The notes beneath the pieces are model-generated. The model did no database searches. It saw only the letters and a list, made by a program, of their open reading frames with translations, and was not told where the DNA came from. From NCBI RefSeq assembly GCF_011050055.1, contig NZ_DRGM01000187.1, positions 50,456-114,455 on the forward strand: a DNA stretch of 64,000 nucleotides. The letters are read 5' to 3'. The translations under genes and the position numbers were made by a program. Position 1 is the stretch's first letter; each line of letters starts with the position of its first letter. This document shows, piece by piece, positions 28,276-40,524 of this stretch. This stretch comes from Pseudoalteromonas prydzensis (GTDB taxonomy: Bacteria > Pseudomonadota > Gammaproteobacteria > Enterobacterales > Alteromonadaceae).

Positions 28276-28752
28276 CTAAGACTCTACTTTAAGTAATTCA
28301 ACTTCAAATATAAGTAAAGAGGCTGGAGGAATACTGCCAACACGTTTTCCCCCGTAAGCTAATTGGTGAGGGATATAAAAGGTGTATTTATCCCCTTCAC
28401 TCATCAGTTGCAAGCCTTCAGTCCAGCCTTTTATTACCTGATTTAAACCAAAACTGATTGGGCTATTACGCTCAACTGAACTGTCAAATACACTACCATC
28501 TAGCAAAGTACCGTGATAATGCACATTCACCATACTAGTTGGGCTTGGTTTTGTCTCACTACCACTGCTGCTAACAACTTTATATTGCAGACCTGAGTCG
28601 GTCTCAATAACCCCTTCAACCTTGCTGTTTGCCACTAAAAAGTCGGCTTCTATTTGCGCGTTAGCGAGTGCTTGTTGCTTTACTTTTTTGCTATTTTGAA
28701 AAATAAAAAAGCATAAAATGGCGATGATCACCGCCAAAATAATATTAATCAT
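28276..28752 (-). CDS. FKBP-type peptidyl-prolyl isomerase, membrane-anchored
   Basis: A 158-residue protein with an N-terminal hydrophobic anchor (residues 4-20) and a FKBP domain from about residue 55 to the end. The domain is seen in VNVHYHGTLLDGSVFDSS, GWTEGLQLMSEGDKYTFYIP and LAYGG, which carry the active-site aromatic residues. It assists protein folding, probably in the periplasm. Only two bases separate it from the Lon-type protease gene upstream, so the two are one operon and may act on shared protein-quality tasks (inference). Confidence 0.9.
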   Translation of the reverse strand: MINIILAVIIAILCFFIFQNSKKVKQQALANAQIEADFLVANSKVEGVIETDSGLQYKVVSSSGSETKPSPTSMVNVHYHGTLLDGSVFDSSVERNSPISFGLNQVIKGWTEGLQLMSEGDKYTFYIPHQLAYGGKRVGSIPPASLLIFEVELLKVES

Positions 28753-28754
28753 AG

Positions 28755-31163
28755 TTACTCTTTCTCGTGTTCTTTTTCGTCGTTATCGCCATTAACGATA
28801 TCAGCAATTTCACTTAAACGGGCTAAGGCAATGCCGTTAACTGAGTTTTCAGGATATTGCCCGTCGCTCAGCTCGCCTGCTGCAATATCCATCAGTAAAT
28901 TAAGCGCTTGGTCAACGGTTTCAACTGCATAGATATGGAATTTACCCAGCTCTACCGCATTAAGAATTTCATCATCAAGTACTAAGTTTACTTGATTCGA
29001 TTTAGGAATTATCACTCCTTGCGCAGAGGTTAGACCACGCATTTTGCAAAGCTTGAAAAACCCTTCAATTTTCTCGTTCACACCGCCAATGGCTTGTACG
29101 TCACCGTGTTGGTTAATTGAGCCGGTCAATGCAATTGACTGGCTGATAGGCAAGCTTGTAATAGCAGAGATCAGTGCGCACAACTCAGCTAATGACGCAC
29201 TGTCGCCATCAATGTAGCCATAACTTTGTTCAATGGCGATATTAGCACTGAGGGTTAAACTAAATTGCTGTGCATATTTATTACCTAAATAACCGGTCAG
29301 TAGCATGACACCTTTGGAGTGAATAGCTTTACCCAGCTCAGCTTCACGCTCAACGTCAATAACCCCATCCGCCCCAGCGTAAACCGTTGCCGTAATGCGT
29401 GCCGGCGTACCAAAAGAAGTATCGCCAATATGCAGTACCGTTAAACCATTTACTTTACCTACCGCATGACCCTCGGTGGCGATTAAAGTGTGCCCTTCTT
29501 TGATATCGCTGAGCATGTTTTCGCTAATTTGCCCAGTGCGATATTGCTTGCCTTCAATCGCTTCATCAATATGATGGGCATCAATTAAAGTTAAGTTATC
29601 TTGCTTGGTATAAAAGCTGGCTTCTGCCACCAGCTCTAAGACATCGGCAAAACGGGCTGAAAGCTTATTGTGGTGCTCTGCTTGGCGGTAACTAAATTTC
29701 AGTAATCGTGCCATCGCTGATTCAGTTAAGCTACACTTTAGTGTCTGCTCACAGTACTCAATCACTTTGGTGATAAATTGATACTGTAATTTATCACTGC
29801 TTGGCAAGTAATAATCAAAATCGGCGAGCACTCTAAACAGCTCAGCAAATTCTTCGTCGTACTCGCCAATGGTGTAATACAACTCACGGGAGCCGAGTAA
29901 AATAATTTTTACATCAAGCGGAATTAACTGCGGGCGCAAGGTAAAACTGCTGCCAACGGCGCTGTCTTGATACGGTAAATCATTTTTAATTTGATGAGTT
30001 TTCAGTGATAGCTTGAGACCATCCCACACTTGTGGATTAGCCATCACTTTTTCGGCATCCATGATCAAGTAACCGCCGTTAGCGCGGTGCAGTGCCCCAG
30101 GCTGAATCGAGCGGTAACTGGTGATCAACGAGCCTTGCGATGTCGCATATTCAATTTTGCCAAAAATATTACCAAAGGTCGGATTTGGCTCATACACCAC
30201 AGGTGCGGCGTCACCTTCTTTAAATTCAACCAAAATATTAGGTGCAAAAAAGTCGGTAAGCATGCCTTTACGGTCAAAATCTTCTTTGTTTTCGTCGCTG
30301 ACATCTTCGTCATCGAGCCACTCAAGTACCGCATCAATAATTTCCACGCGGATGTCTTTTAAATAGCGTAATACGCCAATATGCGCAGCATATTTATGTT
30401 CAAGATCTTTTAGTAATGGTTTAGTGGCCAGCTCTGCGGTGGATTTTTTTAAATTACGGAGCTTTTCAGATGATTCACGTTTCCAACGTGGCAACTCAAT
30501 CAGTGCCTCAATGAGTGCATCTTCTAGTTTTTCAATGACTTCATAAAATTGTTCACGCAATTCATCATCAAGCTCAGCAAATTCAGCATCGCTGAGTTGT
30601 TTGCCATCAATCAGCGGGGCAAACCCAACCACGCTTTTTTCTTCAATTAGGGCAACGCTTTGTTCAAGTGCAGCTATTTCAACTTCGGTAATTGCACTAT
30701 CGTAGGCGTCGTTAAATTCACGATCGATTTTTTTCTTTTTCCGTTGATATGCTGGGTTATCAAACGCTGCCGGAAAGGTATCCAGCACTTCGTCGATAAA
30801 TGAATCAATATCATCTGCCAATTGTTTACTTTGCCCAGCTTGCATAAACAACGCGATAGGCTCACGGTGATCATCATAATTATTAACGTATAACCATTCG
30901 TTTGGCGTTGGTCGGCCTTTGCTGTGCGCTTCAAGTTTGTCTTTTACTAAGGTAAATCGGCCATGCGCAGCCTCCCCCATTACATACACATTGTAACCAG
31001 GTAATTCCATTCCTAACGAGAAATCAAGCGCACTTTGCGCCCGTTGTTGACCAATGAAAGTCAAGGTTTCAGGGTATGGATTATTCATGCACGTTTGTAC
31101 ATGATTAAGTGAAATTGTCGGCGCAAGGGCCGACACAGATAAAGGCAGCAGTTTCTTCGTCAT
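28755..31163 (-). CDS. Lon-type S16 protease family protein (YcbZ-like)
   Basis: An 802-residue protein of the YcbZ/LonB-like group. The N-terminal part (about 1-540) corresponds to the degenerate AAA domain typical for the group. The C-terminal S16 protease domain carries the catalytic Ser in GDSASLAE and the Lys in GGVNEKIEGFF, as in Lon. The E. coli homologue is sometimes called LonH; its substrates are unknown. Length is in the normal range for the family. The charged C-terminus reads KEHEKE. It is upstream of FKBP in the same operon, and the start is the ATG at 31163. Confidence 0.85.
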   Translation of the reverse strand: MTKKLLPLSVSALAPTISLNHVQTCMNNPYPETLTFIGQQRAQSALDFSLGMELPGYNVYVMGEAAHGRFTLVKDKLEAHSKGRPTPNEWLYVNNYDDHREPIALFMQAGQSKQLADDIDSFIDEVLDTFPAAFDNPAYQRKKKKIDREFNDAYDSAITEVEIAALEQSVALIEEKSVVGFAPLIDGKQLSDAEFAELDDELREQFYEVIEKLEDALIEALIELPRWKRESSEKLRNLKKSTAELATKPLLKDLEHKYAAHIGVLRYLKDIRVEIIDAVLEWLDDEDVSDENKEDFDRKGMLTDFFAPNILVEFKEGDAAPVVYEPNPTFGNIFGKIEYATSQGSLITSYRSIQPGALHRANGGYLIMDAEKVMANPQVWDGLKLSLKTHQIKNDLPYQDSAVGSSFTLRPQLIPLDVKIILLGSRELYYTIGEYDEEFAELFRVLADFDYYLPSSDKLQYQFITKVIEYCEQTLKCSLTESAMARLLKFSYRQAEHHNKLSARFADVLELVAEASFYTKQDNLTLIDAHHIDEAIEGKQYRTGQISENMLSDIKEGHTLIATEGHAVGKVNGLTVLHIGDTSFGTPARITATVYAGADGVIDVEREAELGKAIHSKGVMLLTGYLGNKYAQQFSLTLSANIAIEQSYGYIDGDSASLAELCALISAITSLPISQSIALTGSINQHGDVQAIGGVNEKIEGFFKLCKMRGLTSAQGVIIPKSNQVNLVLDDEILNAVELGKFHIYAVETVDQALNLLMDIAAGELSDGQYPENSVNGIALARLSEIADIVNGDNDEKEHEKE

Positions 31164-31244
31164 TCTAACTTCTTTTTATACCAACATATTCGTTGATTTT
31201 TTAAGGTGGCATCAGTGCAGTAAAAGGCACTGATCACTAACTAT

Positions 31245-31703
31245 TTAAGGTTGTAGTGCCTTGCGGCTAAAGTAGATACCATCACATTGCGAACACGCTG
31301 TAATTTGCGTAGCGTGGTAAATATCATAACTATACTGACAATTCTTACATACTAATGTGCCCATGGCTATCCATTCGCCTTGGTGATATACCCCATTGTG
31401 CTTAAAATCTTGATCTAATGCGTGCCACTCCAGCTGAGTTTTGTCTTCGATATGTGAAAGTTCAAACCATAAAGACTCTTTAAGCTCTTGCCATGCAAGG
31501 GAACCATAGTGTTGATCGTGCTCTTGAATATGATCAATATCGCGCTTTAAATATTCGCGGTATAAAGTTAGTTTTTCTTGCCCTAAATCTTTTAGCGCTT
31601 GTTCAGATTCAATAAACTTATCCATTGCATCTTTTAACTCATGGTCTTTGACATCTTTTAACCATGCGCTCAAATCTGTTAACCACGTCTTATAATCAGC
31701 CAT
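31245..31703 (-). CDS. ybeL: Zinc-ribbon protein, YbeL family (DUF1451)
   Basis: A 152-residue soluble protein. An N-terminal alpha-helical segment is followed by a C-terminal zinc ribbon with the pairs CKNC (about residue 119) and CSQC (about 138), the signature of YbeL/DUF1451. In E. coli ybeL also lies close to leuS, in agreement with this position, divergent from leuS. Function is unknown. The upstream region carries a palindrome (31733-31759). Confidence 0.88.
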   Translation of the reverse strand: MADYKTWLTDLSAWLKDVKDHELKDAMDKFIESEQALKDLGQEKLTLYREYLKRDIDHIQEHDQHYGSLAWQELKESLWFELSHIEDKTQLEWHALDQDFKHNGVYHQGEWIAMGTLVCKNCQYSYDIYHATQITACSQCDGIYFSRKALQP

Positions 31704-31732
31704 TGTTTACTCCTTCAGAACTGTGTTTAGCG

Positions 31733-31759
31733 AACCTATACCTTACACAAGTATAGGTT
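31733..31759. promoter_or_regulatory. Palindrome between the divergent ybeL and leuS genes
   Basis: A perfect 9-bp inverted repeat, AACCTATAC ... GTATAGGTT with nine bases between, lies 30 bases before the ybeL start. No T run follows on either strand, so it looks more like a protein-binding operator than a terminator. The regulator cannot be named. Confidence 0.35.
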
Positions 31760-31878
31760 AACCTGCTCTGAAAACTAATTTCATATAAAATCCACTGATT
31801 TGACGCTGTGATTAGTGCTTTTTTTGGGGTATCCTAACGGCAATTTTTTATTAGTTTGCAAGAAGTCTGGAATCGTAG

Positions 31879-34467
<2,589 letters not shown>

Positions 34468-34469
34468 TT

Positions 34470-34964
34470 ATGGCTGCTATTCATGCCATTAAAAACGGAC
34501 TAGCCTTAGCGCTAGTCTGTTTTTTGTTATCAAGCTGTGGCTTTCATCTTAAAAAAGCATCGAGCCTACCGGATGATTTAACCACCCTGACATTAAGCGG
34601 CGATGATGAGAACTCAGCGTTATTCGCGATGCTTGAAAAAGAACTGACGTTGAGCAAAGTTGAGTTACTCAGCGCGCCTAAGAAAAACGTAGCGCAACTG
34701 TATTTATTTAAAGATCGGTTAGAGCGTCAAACATTGTCATTATTTAAAAATGGCCAAGTTGCTGAGTACGAGCTGGCTTACAGTGTCCGTTACTTACTCA
34801 AACGCCCGGGTAAAGATGCGATTGAGCAAAATTTTGAGCTGTATCGTAATTACCAAGACGACCCTGATAACGCACTTGCCAAAGCGAAAGAGTTAGAGCT
34901 ATTGCTTAATGAAATTCGTATGCAAGCCAGTCGTCGTATCACTCGAGAGCTGTCGCAACTGTAA
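34470..34964 (+). CDS. lptE: LPS-assembly lipoprotein LptE
   Basis: A 164-residue outer-membrane lipoprotein with signal peptide and lipobox LSSC (Cys at about residue 23), followed by GFHLKKASSLP, the usual start of mature LptE. LptE plugs the LptD barrel that places lipopolysaccharide in the outer leaflet. It starts two bases after leuS and its stop overlaps the holA start by one base. Its signal-peptide coding region contains a terminator-like hairpin (34495-34525). Confidence 0.93.
   Translation: MAAIHAIKNGLALALVCFLLSSCGFHLKKASSLPDDLTTLTLSGDDENSALFAMLEKELTLSKVELLSAPKKNVAQLYLFKDRLERQTLSLFKNGQVAEYELAYSVRYLLKRPGKDAIEQNFELYRNYQDDPDNALAKAKELELLLNEIRMQASRRITRELSQL
34495..34525 (+). terminator. 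Terminator-like hairpin inside the lptE coding start
   Basis: The arms GACTAGC (34498-34504) and GCTAGTC (34511-34517) form a stem that extends outward by three further pairs and is followed by six T. It resembles a rho-independent terminator but lies within the lptE signal-peptide codons, 30 bases after the leuS stop. It might be a partial terminator that lowers transcription of lptE and holA relative to leuS. Confidence 0.45.
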
Positions 34965-36001
34965 TGCGCTGTTATGCGAATCAATTACCTAATGAATTAA
35001 AAAAAGGCTTACAGCCTTTTTATTTAGTGTTTGGTGAAGAACCCTTTCAAGTTGCACAATGCGCCCAGCAAATTCGTCAAGCGGCTAAACAGCAAGGCTT
35101 TGATGAAGTCGTTAAATTTACTTTAATGCCAGGCTTTGATTGGCAAGAACTGCTAGCGCAATATCAGAGTATGTCATTATTCAGTGCGCGTACTTTAATA
35201 GAGCTGGATCTTAATTTCCAAAAGCCTGGGATTGCTGGTAGTCAAACATTCAAGCAATTACTGGATCTAAATAATCCTGATACCGTATTGATCGTCAAAG
35301 GCGCCAAAGCGAGCCAAGATATTCAACGCAGTGCTTGGTTCAAGTCTCTGGATAAACTCGGCATTTTTGTGCCCTGCTACCCACTCACTGGCAACCATTT
35401 AAGCCGCTGGTTAGACGAGCAATGTCAACGCTTGCAGATAAATATGCCAAACGATGCGAAACGCACTTTAATAGATGCCACTGAAGGTAACTTATTAGCC
35501 TGCTTTCAAGAGCTCGAAAAACTGTCATTATTGCATGGCACTGCGCTGATCGATCAACAGCAGGTGTTGCAAGGCCTACTTAATCAAGCCAAGTTTGATA
35601 TTTTTGATTTAAGTGATGCACTGCTACAAGGCAATAGTCATCAAGCAATTAAAGTATTAAATAAACTCGCTGGCGATAACACCGAAGCTGTGAGTATCTT
35701 ATGGACCATCACGAAAGAGGCAAATACCTTACTCAGCCTGCAATTAGGCTTGCAACAAGGTGAACAGCTGGCAACGCTATTTAAACAAAAAGCCATCTGG
35801 AAAAACCAACAAGGGCCAATCCAGCAAGCACTTAAACGTTTATCAATTGCCACGCTTGAGCAAATCACTCAGCTTTTGGCGCAATTTGATGCCAGTTATA
35901 AGCAAGGTAATTTAGTCAAACCCTATCAAGCCTTGGCACATATTTGTTTAGTATTTTGCCAACCATTGGTGTTCCCTTTGCCTGCGCATCCGCTCAACTA
36001 A
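34964..36001 (+). CDS. holA: DNA polymerase III delta subunit
   Basis: A 345-residue clamp-loader subunit that opens the beta sliding clamp. The beginning (NQLPNELKKGLQPFYLVFGEEPFQV) is typical of HolA, followed by the AAA-like domain and the C-terminal helical domain that joins the clamp-loader ring. It overlaps the lptE stop by one base (TAATG), as in E. coli, and leads into nadD 13 bases later. Confidence 0.95.
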   Translation: MRCYANQLPNELKKGLQPFYLVFGEEPFQVAQCAQQIRQAAKQQGFDEVVKFTLMPGFDWQELLAQYQSMSLFSARTLIELDLNFQKPGIAGSQTFKQLLDLNNPDTVLIVKGAKASQDIQRSAWFKSLDKLGIFVPCYPLTGNHLSRWLDEQCQRLQINMPNDAKRTLIDATEGNLLACFQELEKLSLLHGTALIDQQQVLQGLLNQAKFDIFDLSDALLQGNSHQAIKVLNKLAGDNTEAVSILWTITKEANTLLSLQLGLQQGEQLATLFKQKAIWKNQQGPIQQALKRLSIATLEQITQLLAQFDASYKQGNLVKPYQALAHICLVFCQPLVFPLPAHPLN

Positions 36002-36014
36002 TTATTAGGCGTTT

Positions 36015-36653
36015 ATGATGATTGCATTGTTTGGTGGTACTTTCGATCCCGTTCATTTAGGCCATATCAATATGGCAAAGCATTGTGTCGAGCATTTTAA
36101 TTTAACAACCTTATACTTTATGCCCTGTGCAATCCCTGCCCACAAAGCAGCCCCTGGAGTCAGCACCCAGCACCGAGTTGCAATGCTTAATGCCGCTATC
36201 GCACCTTATCCCTATTTTCAGCTTGATTTGCGTGAGTTAAACCGCAGCGGCCCTTCTTATTCACTGCTAAGTTTGCAAGAACTACGTGTGCAATACCCTC
36301 GACAGCCAATCTTGTTTTTAATCGGTATGGATTCATTTAATAACCTAGATAAGTGGTATGAGTGGCAAACGATTACCCAGCTGTGCCATATTGTGGTATT
36401 TCAGCGTCCTGGTCTTAAGTGCAGTGCCCGTGGTGAATTAAAAGCCTATCAACAAGCAGCCGAATGTAACGATAGCACAGAGCTTGCAGCACATACTGGC
36501 GGAAAATTATACTTTTTAACTGGCGAAGAACTCGCCATTGCCTCTAGCGATATTCGTGATGCGATAAAAAAGGGTATAAATTACAATGAACTTCTTCCTA
36601 CTGGCGTGAGTCAGTATATTCAATCACAGCAACTTTATCTAAGTGATGAATAA
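36015..36653 (+). CDS. nadD: Nicotinate-nucleotide adenylyltransferase
   Basis: A 212-residue enzyme that makes deamido-NAD from nicotinate mononucleotide and ATP. The nucleotidyltransferase motif GGTFDPVHLGH is at residues 7-17 and the second motif, ASSDIRDAIKKG, is near 175. NADH-synthesis NadD enzymes have this length. It is the third gene of the leuS-lptE-holA-nadD-rsfS order conserved in gammaproteobacteria. Confidence 0.96.
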   Translation: MMIALFGGTFDPVHLGHINMAKHCVEHFNLTTLYFMPCAIPAHKAAPGVSTQHRVAMLNAAIAPYPYFQLDLRELNRSGPSYSLLSLQELRVQYPRQPILFLIGMDSFNNLDKWYEWQTITQLCHIVVFQRPGLKCSARGELKAYQQAAECNDSTELAAHTGGKLYFLTGEELAIASSDIRDAIKKGINYNELLPTGVSQYIQSQQLYLSDE

Positions 36654-36706
36654 ATACTGGTTGCGTGATAAAATAACAGCTATTCACTTTTAAATGAGAT
36701 AACACC

Positions 36707-37024
36707 TTGGATACGAAACAACTACTTGCCTTTGCAATAGACAAAATTGACGATATGAAAGCACGTGATGTGGTTAATATTGATGTAACTGCAAGCTCAG
36801 ACATCACCGACTTTATGGTGGTATGCTCTGGCACGTCAAAACGTCATGTATTATCAATTGCAGACCATTTAGCAAAAGAAGCTCGTCACGCAGGTCAAGA
36901 ACCGCTTGGTTATGAAGGCCAAACAGATGGTGAATGGGCACTGGTTGATTTAGGCGATGTGATCGTACACGTAATGCAAGATCAAGCACGTAGCTATTAC
37001 GACCTCGAAAAACTATGGAGCTAA
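36707..37024 (+). CDS. rsfS: Ribosomal silencing factor RsfS
   Basis: A 105-residue protein that binds ribosomal protein L14 and blocks joining of the subunits in starved cells. The beta-rich core DITDFMVVCSGTSKRHVLSIADHL and the later YEGQTDGEWALVDLGDVIVHVM are diagnostic of RsfS (former YbeB). The start is TTG at 36707; GAGAT upstream is a modest ribosome binding site. It is in an operon with nadD and rlmH. Confidence 0.95.
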   Translation: MDTKQLLAFAIDKIDDMKARDVVNIDVTASSDITDFMVVCSGTSKRHVLSIADHLAKEARHAGQEPLGYEGQTDGEWALVDLGDVIVHVMQDQARSYYDLEKLWS

Positions 37025-37060
37025 TTGCTCACTAATTTTATTAGAGCTTGGATGTAATAC

Positions 37061-37531
37061 GTGAAAATACAGATGATTGCCGTTGGCACCAAAATGCCAG
37101 CGTGGGTAGAAACGGGTTTTGCTGAGTATCAGCGTCGCTTTCCAAAAGATATGGCGCTGGAGTTAATAGAAATTCCCGCAGGCAAACGTGGCAAAAATGC
37201 AGATATTAAACGTATTTTGCATATTGAAGGTGAAAAAACCTTAGCCGCTATCCCTAAAGGCAATCGTATTGTTACGCTTGAGGTAACAGGCAAAGCGCTT
37301 GATACTCACCAATTAGCAAAAGACATGCTAAAGTGGCAACTGGATGGCCGCGATGTCAGCTTGCTAATTGGCGGCCCTGAAGGTCTAGCACCAGAGTGTA
37401 TTGCTGCCTCAGAGCAAAAATGGTCACTATCAAATTTGACCTTACCCCATCCATTGGTGCGTATTATTGTTGCAGAAAGTCTATATAGAGGCTGGAGCTT
37501 AAACACTAACCACCCGTATCATCGCGAGTAA
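37061..37531 (+). CDS. rlmH: 23S rRNA pseudouridine-1915 N3-methyltransferase
   Basis: A 156-residue SPOUT methyltransferase that modifies pseudouridine 1915 in helix 69 of 23S rRNA. The knot region [12 protein letters not shown] and the C-terminal [19 protein letters not shown] ... HPYHRE are diagnostic. It starts with GTG. It follows rsfS and is followed 10 bases later by mrdA, as in E. coli. Confidence 0.96.
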   Translation: MKIQMIAVGTKMPAWVETGFAEYQRRFPKDMALELIEIPAGKRGKNADIKRILHIEGEKTLAAIPKGNRIVTLEVTGKALDTHQLAKDMLKWQLDGRDVSLLIGGPEGLAPECIAASEQKWSLSNLTLPHPLVRIIVAESLYRGWSLNTNHPYHRE

Positions 37532-37540
37532 CCATTACTC

Positions 37541-39421
37541 ATGCGAAAACACAGACCCACAATAAGAGATCACTCAGCAGAAGCGAACCTGTTTGCTCGT
37601 CGTGCTTTTGTGGGGTTTGTGTTTGTTACTATTTTAGTCGCGGTTTTACTGTCCAATTTATATACCATTCAAGTTGATGATCACCAAGATTATCAAACCC
37701 GCTCTAACGACAACCGCATTAAAGTGATCCCGATTGCCCCTAATCGCGGCCTTATTTACGATCGTAATGGCGTATTGCTCGCTGAAAATAAACCCGTTTA
37801 TAACCTAGAGGTTATTCCTGAAGAAGTTGATGATCTTGATGCATCACTGTCTACATTAACGCAATTTATTGATATTTCAGAGCAGCAAAAAAGCGACTTT
37901 ATTGACGATATCAAGCACAATCGGCGCTTTAAAAGTCAAGTATTAAAAGCCCGTTTAACTGAACTAGAAGTGGCGCGTTTCTCGGTCAATCAACATAAAT
38001 TCCCAGGTTTTAGCATTGAAGCACGTTTAGCACGCTATTACCCGTTCGCAGACACCCTAACCCACGCCTTAGGCTACGTTGCTAAACTCAATAAAAAAGA
38101 ACTCGCAAAACTCGAATCACAAGAACAAGGTACTAACTATCGCGCCACCCATGATATTGGCAAACTGGGTATTGAAAAATACTATGAGCAGTTACTGCAT
38201 GGCCAAGTTGGCTCACAACGGGTTGAAGTAAACAATCGTGGCCGTGTTATTCGCACTTTAAGTATGACGCCACCACAACCCGGCCACGATTTAGTGCTAA
38301 CTTTAGATATCGGGCTGCAACAAATAGCCCAACATGCTTTTAAAGATATGCGTGGTGCTGTGGTTGTAATGGATGCTAAAGACGGTGGTGTATTAGCGTT
38401 ATATTCAAATCCCAGCTACGACCCAAATTTATTTGTCCATGGTATTAGCAGCAAAAATTACAAAGCCTTATTAAACCCAGACCGACCTCTGATCAATCGC
38501 ACCACGCAAGGGCGCTATGCACCCGCATCAACAGTCAAACCACACATGGCGATTCTGGCACTGGAAGAAGGGTTAGTCACCGAGAATACAACTATCTGGG
38601 ATCCGGGCTTTTTCCAAATCCCCAATGTTGATCATAAATGGCGTGACTGGAAGCGCTGGGGCCACGGCCATGTTGATGTTTACAAAGCCATTGAAGAATC
38701 GTGTGATACCTACTTTTATGATGCAGCCTATCGCTTAGGTATCACTAAAATTAGTGATTTTATGGCGCAATTTGGTTTTGGTGATTTAACTGGCATTGAT
38801 ATTCACGAAGAAACTACCGCCATTTTACCTTCAAAGGAATGGAAAGAAGCGCGCTTTAAAGAATCATGGTGGCGCGGTGATACAATTTCCGTTGGTATTG
38901 GCCAAGGTTACTGGACTGCCACACCGATGCAAATTGCCAATGCACTGAATATATTAGTCAATAAAGGGGTCAACCGCCCTCCGCACTTAGTTCAAGTTGC
39001 CAAGCAAGAAAATCAAGTGGTACAAATTAATAATGACGAAAAACCACCGGTGATCCTCAAAGATCCAAAGCATTGGCAAATAGCATTAGACGCGATGCAT
39101 AATACCGTAAGTAAAGCAACGGGTACTGCCCATAAAGCATTTCGAGGCGTGAATTATGACCCCGCTGGTAAAACAGGCACCGCGCAATTAGTTAGCATTG
39201 CCCAAGGTGAGCGTTATGATGCGAAATCGCTAAAAGAGCGTCACCGCGACAACGCCATTTATGTCGGTTTTGCTCCTTATGATGATCCACAAATTGTCGT
39301 ATCTATCGTTGTAGAAAACACCGGTGGTGGTAGTACCGTAGGTGCACCAATCGCTCGTCAATTAATGGATTATTATTTCTCTGCTAATCCCGTTAATATT
39401 GCACGCAATGAGGAGCCGTAA
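37541..39421 (+). CDS. mrdA: Penicillin-binding protein 2, elongasome transpeptidase
   Basis: A 626-residue inner-membrane DD-transpeptidase that cross-links peptidoglycan during rod growth. One N-terminal membrane helix (about residues 20-42) precedes the pedestal domain. The transpeptidase domain has the catalytic Ser in ASTVK (about 330), the second motif SCD (about 386) and KTG in GKTGTAQ (about 545). Length is standard. The stop codon overlaps the ATG of mrdB. Confidence 0.97.
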   Translation: MRKHRPTIRDHSAEANLFARRAFVGFVFVTILVAVLLSNLYTIQVDDHQDYQTRSNDNRIKVIPIAPNRGLIYDRNGVLLAENKPVYNLEVIPEEVDDLDASLSTLTQFIDISEQQKSDFIDDIKHNRRFKSQVLKARLTELEVARFSVNQHKFPGFSIEARLARYYPFADTLTHALGYVAKLNKKELAKLESQEQGTNYRATHDIGKLGIEKYYEQLLHGQVGSQRVEVNNRGRVIRTLSMTPPQPGHDLVLTLDIGLQQIAQHAFKDMRGAVVVMDAKDGGVLALYSNPSYDPNLFVHGISSKNYKALLNPDRPLINRTTQGRYAPASTVKPHMAILALEEGLVTENTTIWDPGFFQIPNVDHKWRDWKRWGHGHVDVYKAIEESCDTYFYDAAYRLGITKISDFMAQFGFGDLTGIDIHEETTAILPSKEWKEARFKESWWRGDTISVGIGQGYWTATPMQIANALNILVNKGVNRPPHLVQVAKQENQVVQINNDEKPPVILKDPKHWQIALDAMHNTVSKATGTAHKAFRGVNYDPAGKTGTAQLVSIAQGERYDAKSLKERHRDNAIYVGFAPYDDPQIVVSIVVENTGGGSTVGAPIARQLMDYYFSANPVNIARNEEP

Positions 39422-40524
39422 TGCAGCTAGATGATAAGCGCTCTATTTGGGATAAATTACATTTAGATCTGCCATTATTACTGGCATTGTTAACCTTAAT
39501 GGTTGCCAGTTTAGCCATTGTATACAGTGCCAGCGGCCAAGATAGCGCCATGATGATCCGCCATGCCACGCGTATGGCAGGGGCAATTATTGGAATGTTT
39601 GTGTTGGCACAGTTTTCACCGGCCACACTAAAGCGCTTAGTGTTCCCACTGTACTGTGTTGGTTTATTAATGCTGGTAGGCGTCTTAATCTTTGGCGTAA
39701 GTTCAAAAGGTGCTCAGCGTTGGCTTGATTTAGGTATTACCCGTTTTCAGCCATCAGAGTTAATGAAAATAGCCGTGCCGATGATGGTCGCTTGGTATAT
39801 TGGCCGTAATAACTTACCGCCTAGAGCCCTGCATTTAGTGGTTGGTTTTGCTATTGTGATGATCCCAACCCTGCTTATTAAAGAGCAACCCGACTTAGGC
39901 ACCTCAATATTGATTGCCAGCTCAGGTGTATTTGTATTGTTTTTATCTGGATTAAGTTGGCGGTTAATTGGTTTTTTGAGCGCTTTAGTTGCACTTGCAG
40001 CGTGGCCTTTTTGGCACTACGGAATGCATGACTATCAAAAGCAACGGGTGTTAACCTTATTTAATCCTGAAAGTGATCCGCTTGGCTCTGGTTACCATAT
40101 TATTCAATCAAAAATTGCCATTGGCTCGGGTGGTATTGAAGGAAAAGGTTGGTTGCAAGGCACTCAATCGCAGTTAGAGTTTTTACCTGAGCGCCATACC
40201 GATTTTATCTTTTCAGTATTAAGCGAAGAGTTTGGCTTATTTGGCGTGTGCTTATTATTGTGCATGTATTTATTTATTGTTGGCCGTGGCTTATATATTG
40301 CGGTAAATGCGCAAGACGCTTTTGGTAAGCTATTAGCCGGCGCTCTTACCCTCACTTTTTTTGTTTATGTGTTCGTAAATATCGGCATGGTTTCAGGGCT
40401 ACTGCCTGTTGTTGGTGTACCGCTACCGCTGATAAGTTATGGCGGCACTTCAATGGTTACGCTAATGGCTGGGTTTGGCATTATTATGTCTATCGCTACG
40501 GATAAAAGGATGTTACTAAAATAA
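39421..40524 (+). CDS. mrdB: Peptidoglycan polymerase RodA
   Basis: A 367-residue SEDS-family membrane protein with about ten helices that works with PBP2 as glycosyltransferase of the elongasome. The signature SKGAQRWLDLGITRFQPSE is present, as are the C-terminal GVPLPLISYGGTSMV motif and the EQPDLGTS loop. The start overlaps mrdA and the stop overlaps rlpA. Confidence 0.97.
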   Translation: MQLDDKRSIWDKLHLDLPLLLALLTLMVASLAIVYSASGQDSAMMIRHATRMAGAIIGMFVLAQFSPATLKRLVFPLYCVGLLMLVGVLIFGVSSKGAQRWLDLGITRFQPSELMKIAVPMMVAWYIGRNNLPPRALHLVVGFAIVMIPTLLIKEQPDLGTSILIASSGVFVLFLSGLSWRLIGFLSALVALAAWPFWHYGMHDYQKQRVLTLFNPESDPLGSGYHIIQSKIAIGSGGIEGKGWLQGTQSQLEFLPERHTDFIFSVLSEEFGLFGVCLLLCMYLFIVGRGLYIAVNAQDAFGKLLAGALTLTFFVYVFVNIGMVSGLLPVVGVPLPLISYGGTSMVTLMAGFGIIMSIATDKRMLLK

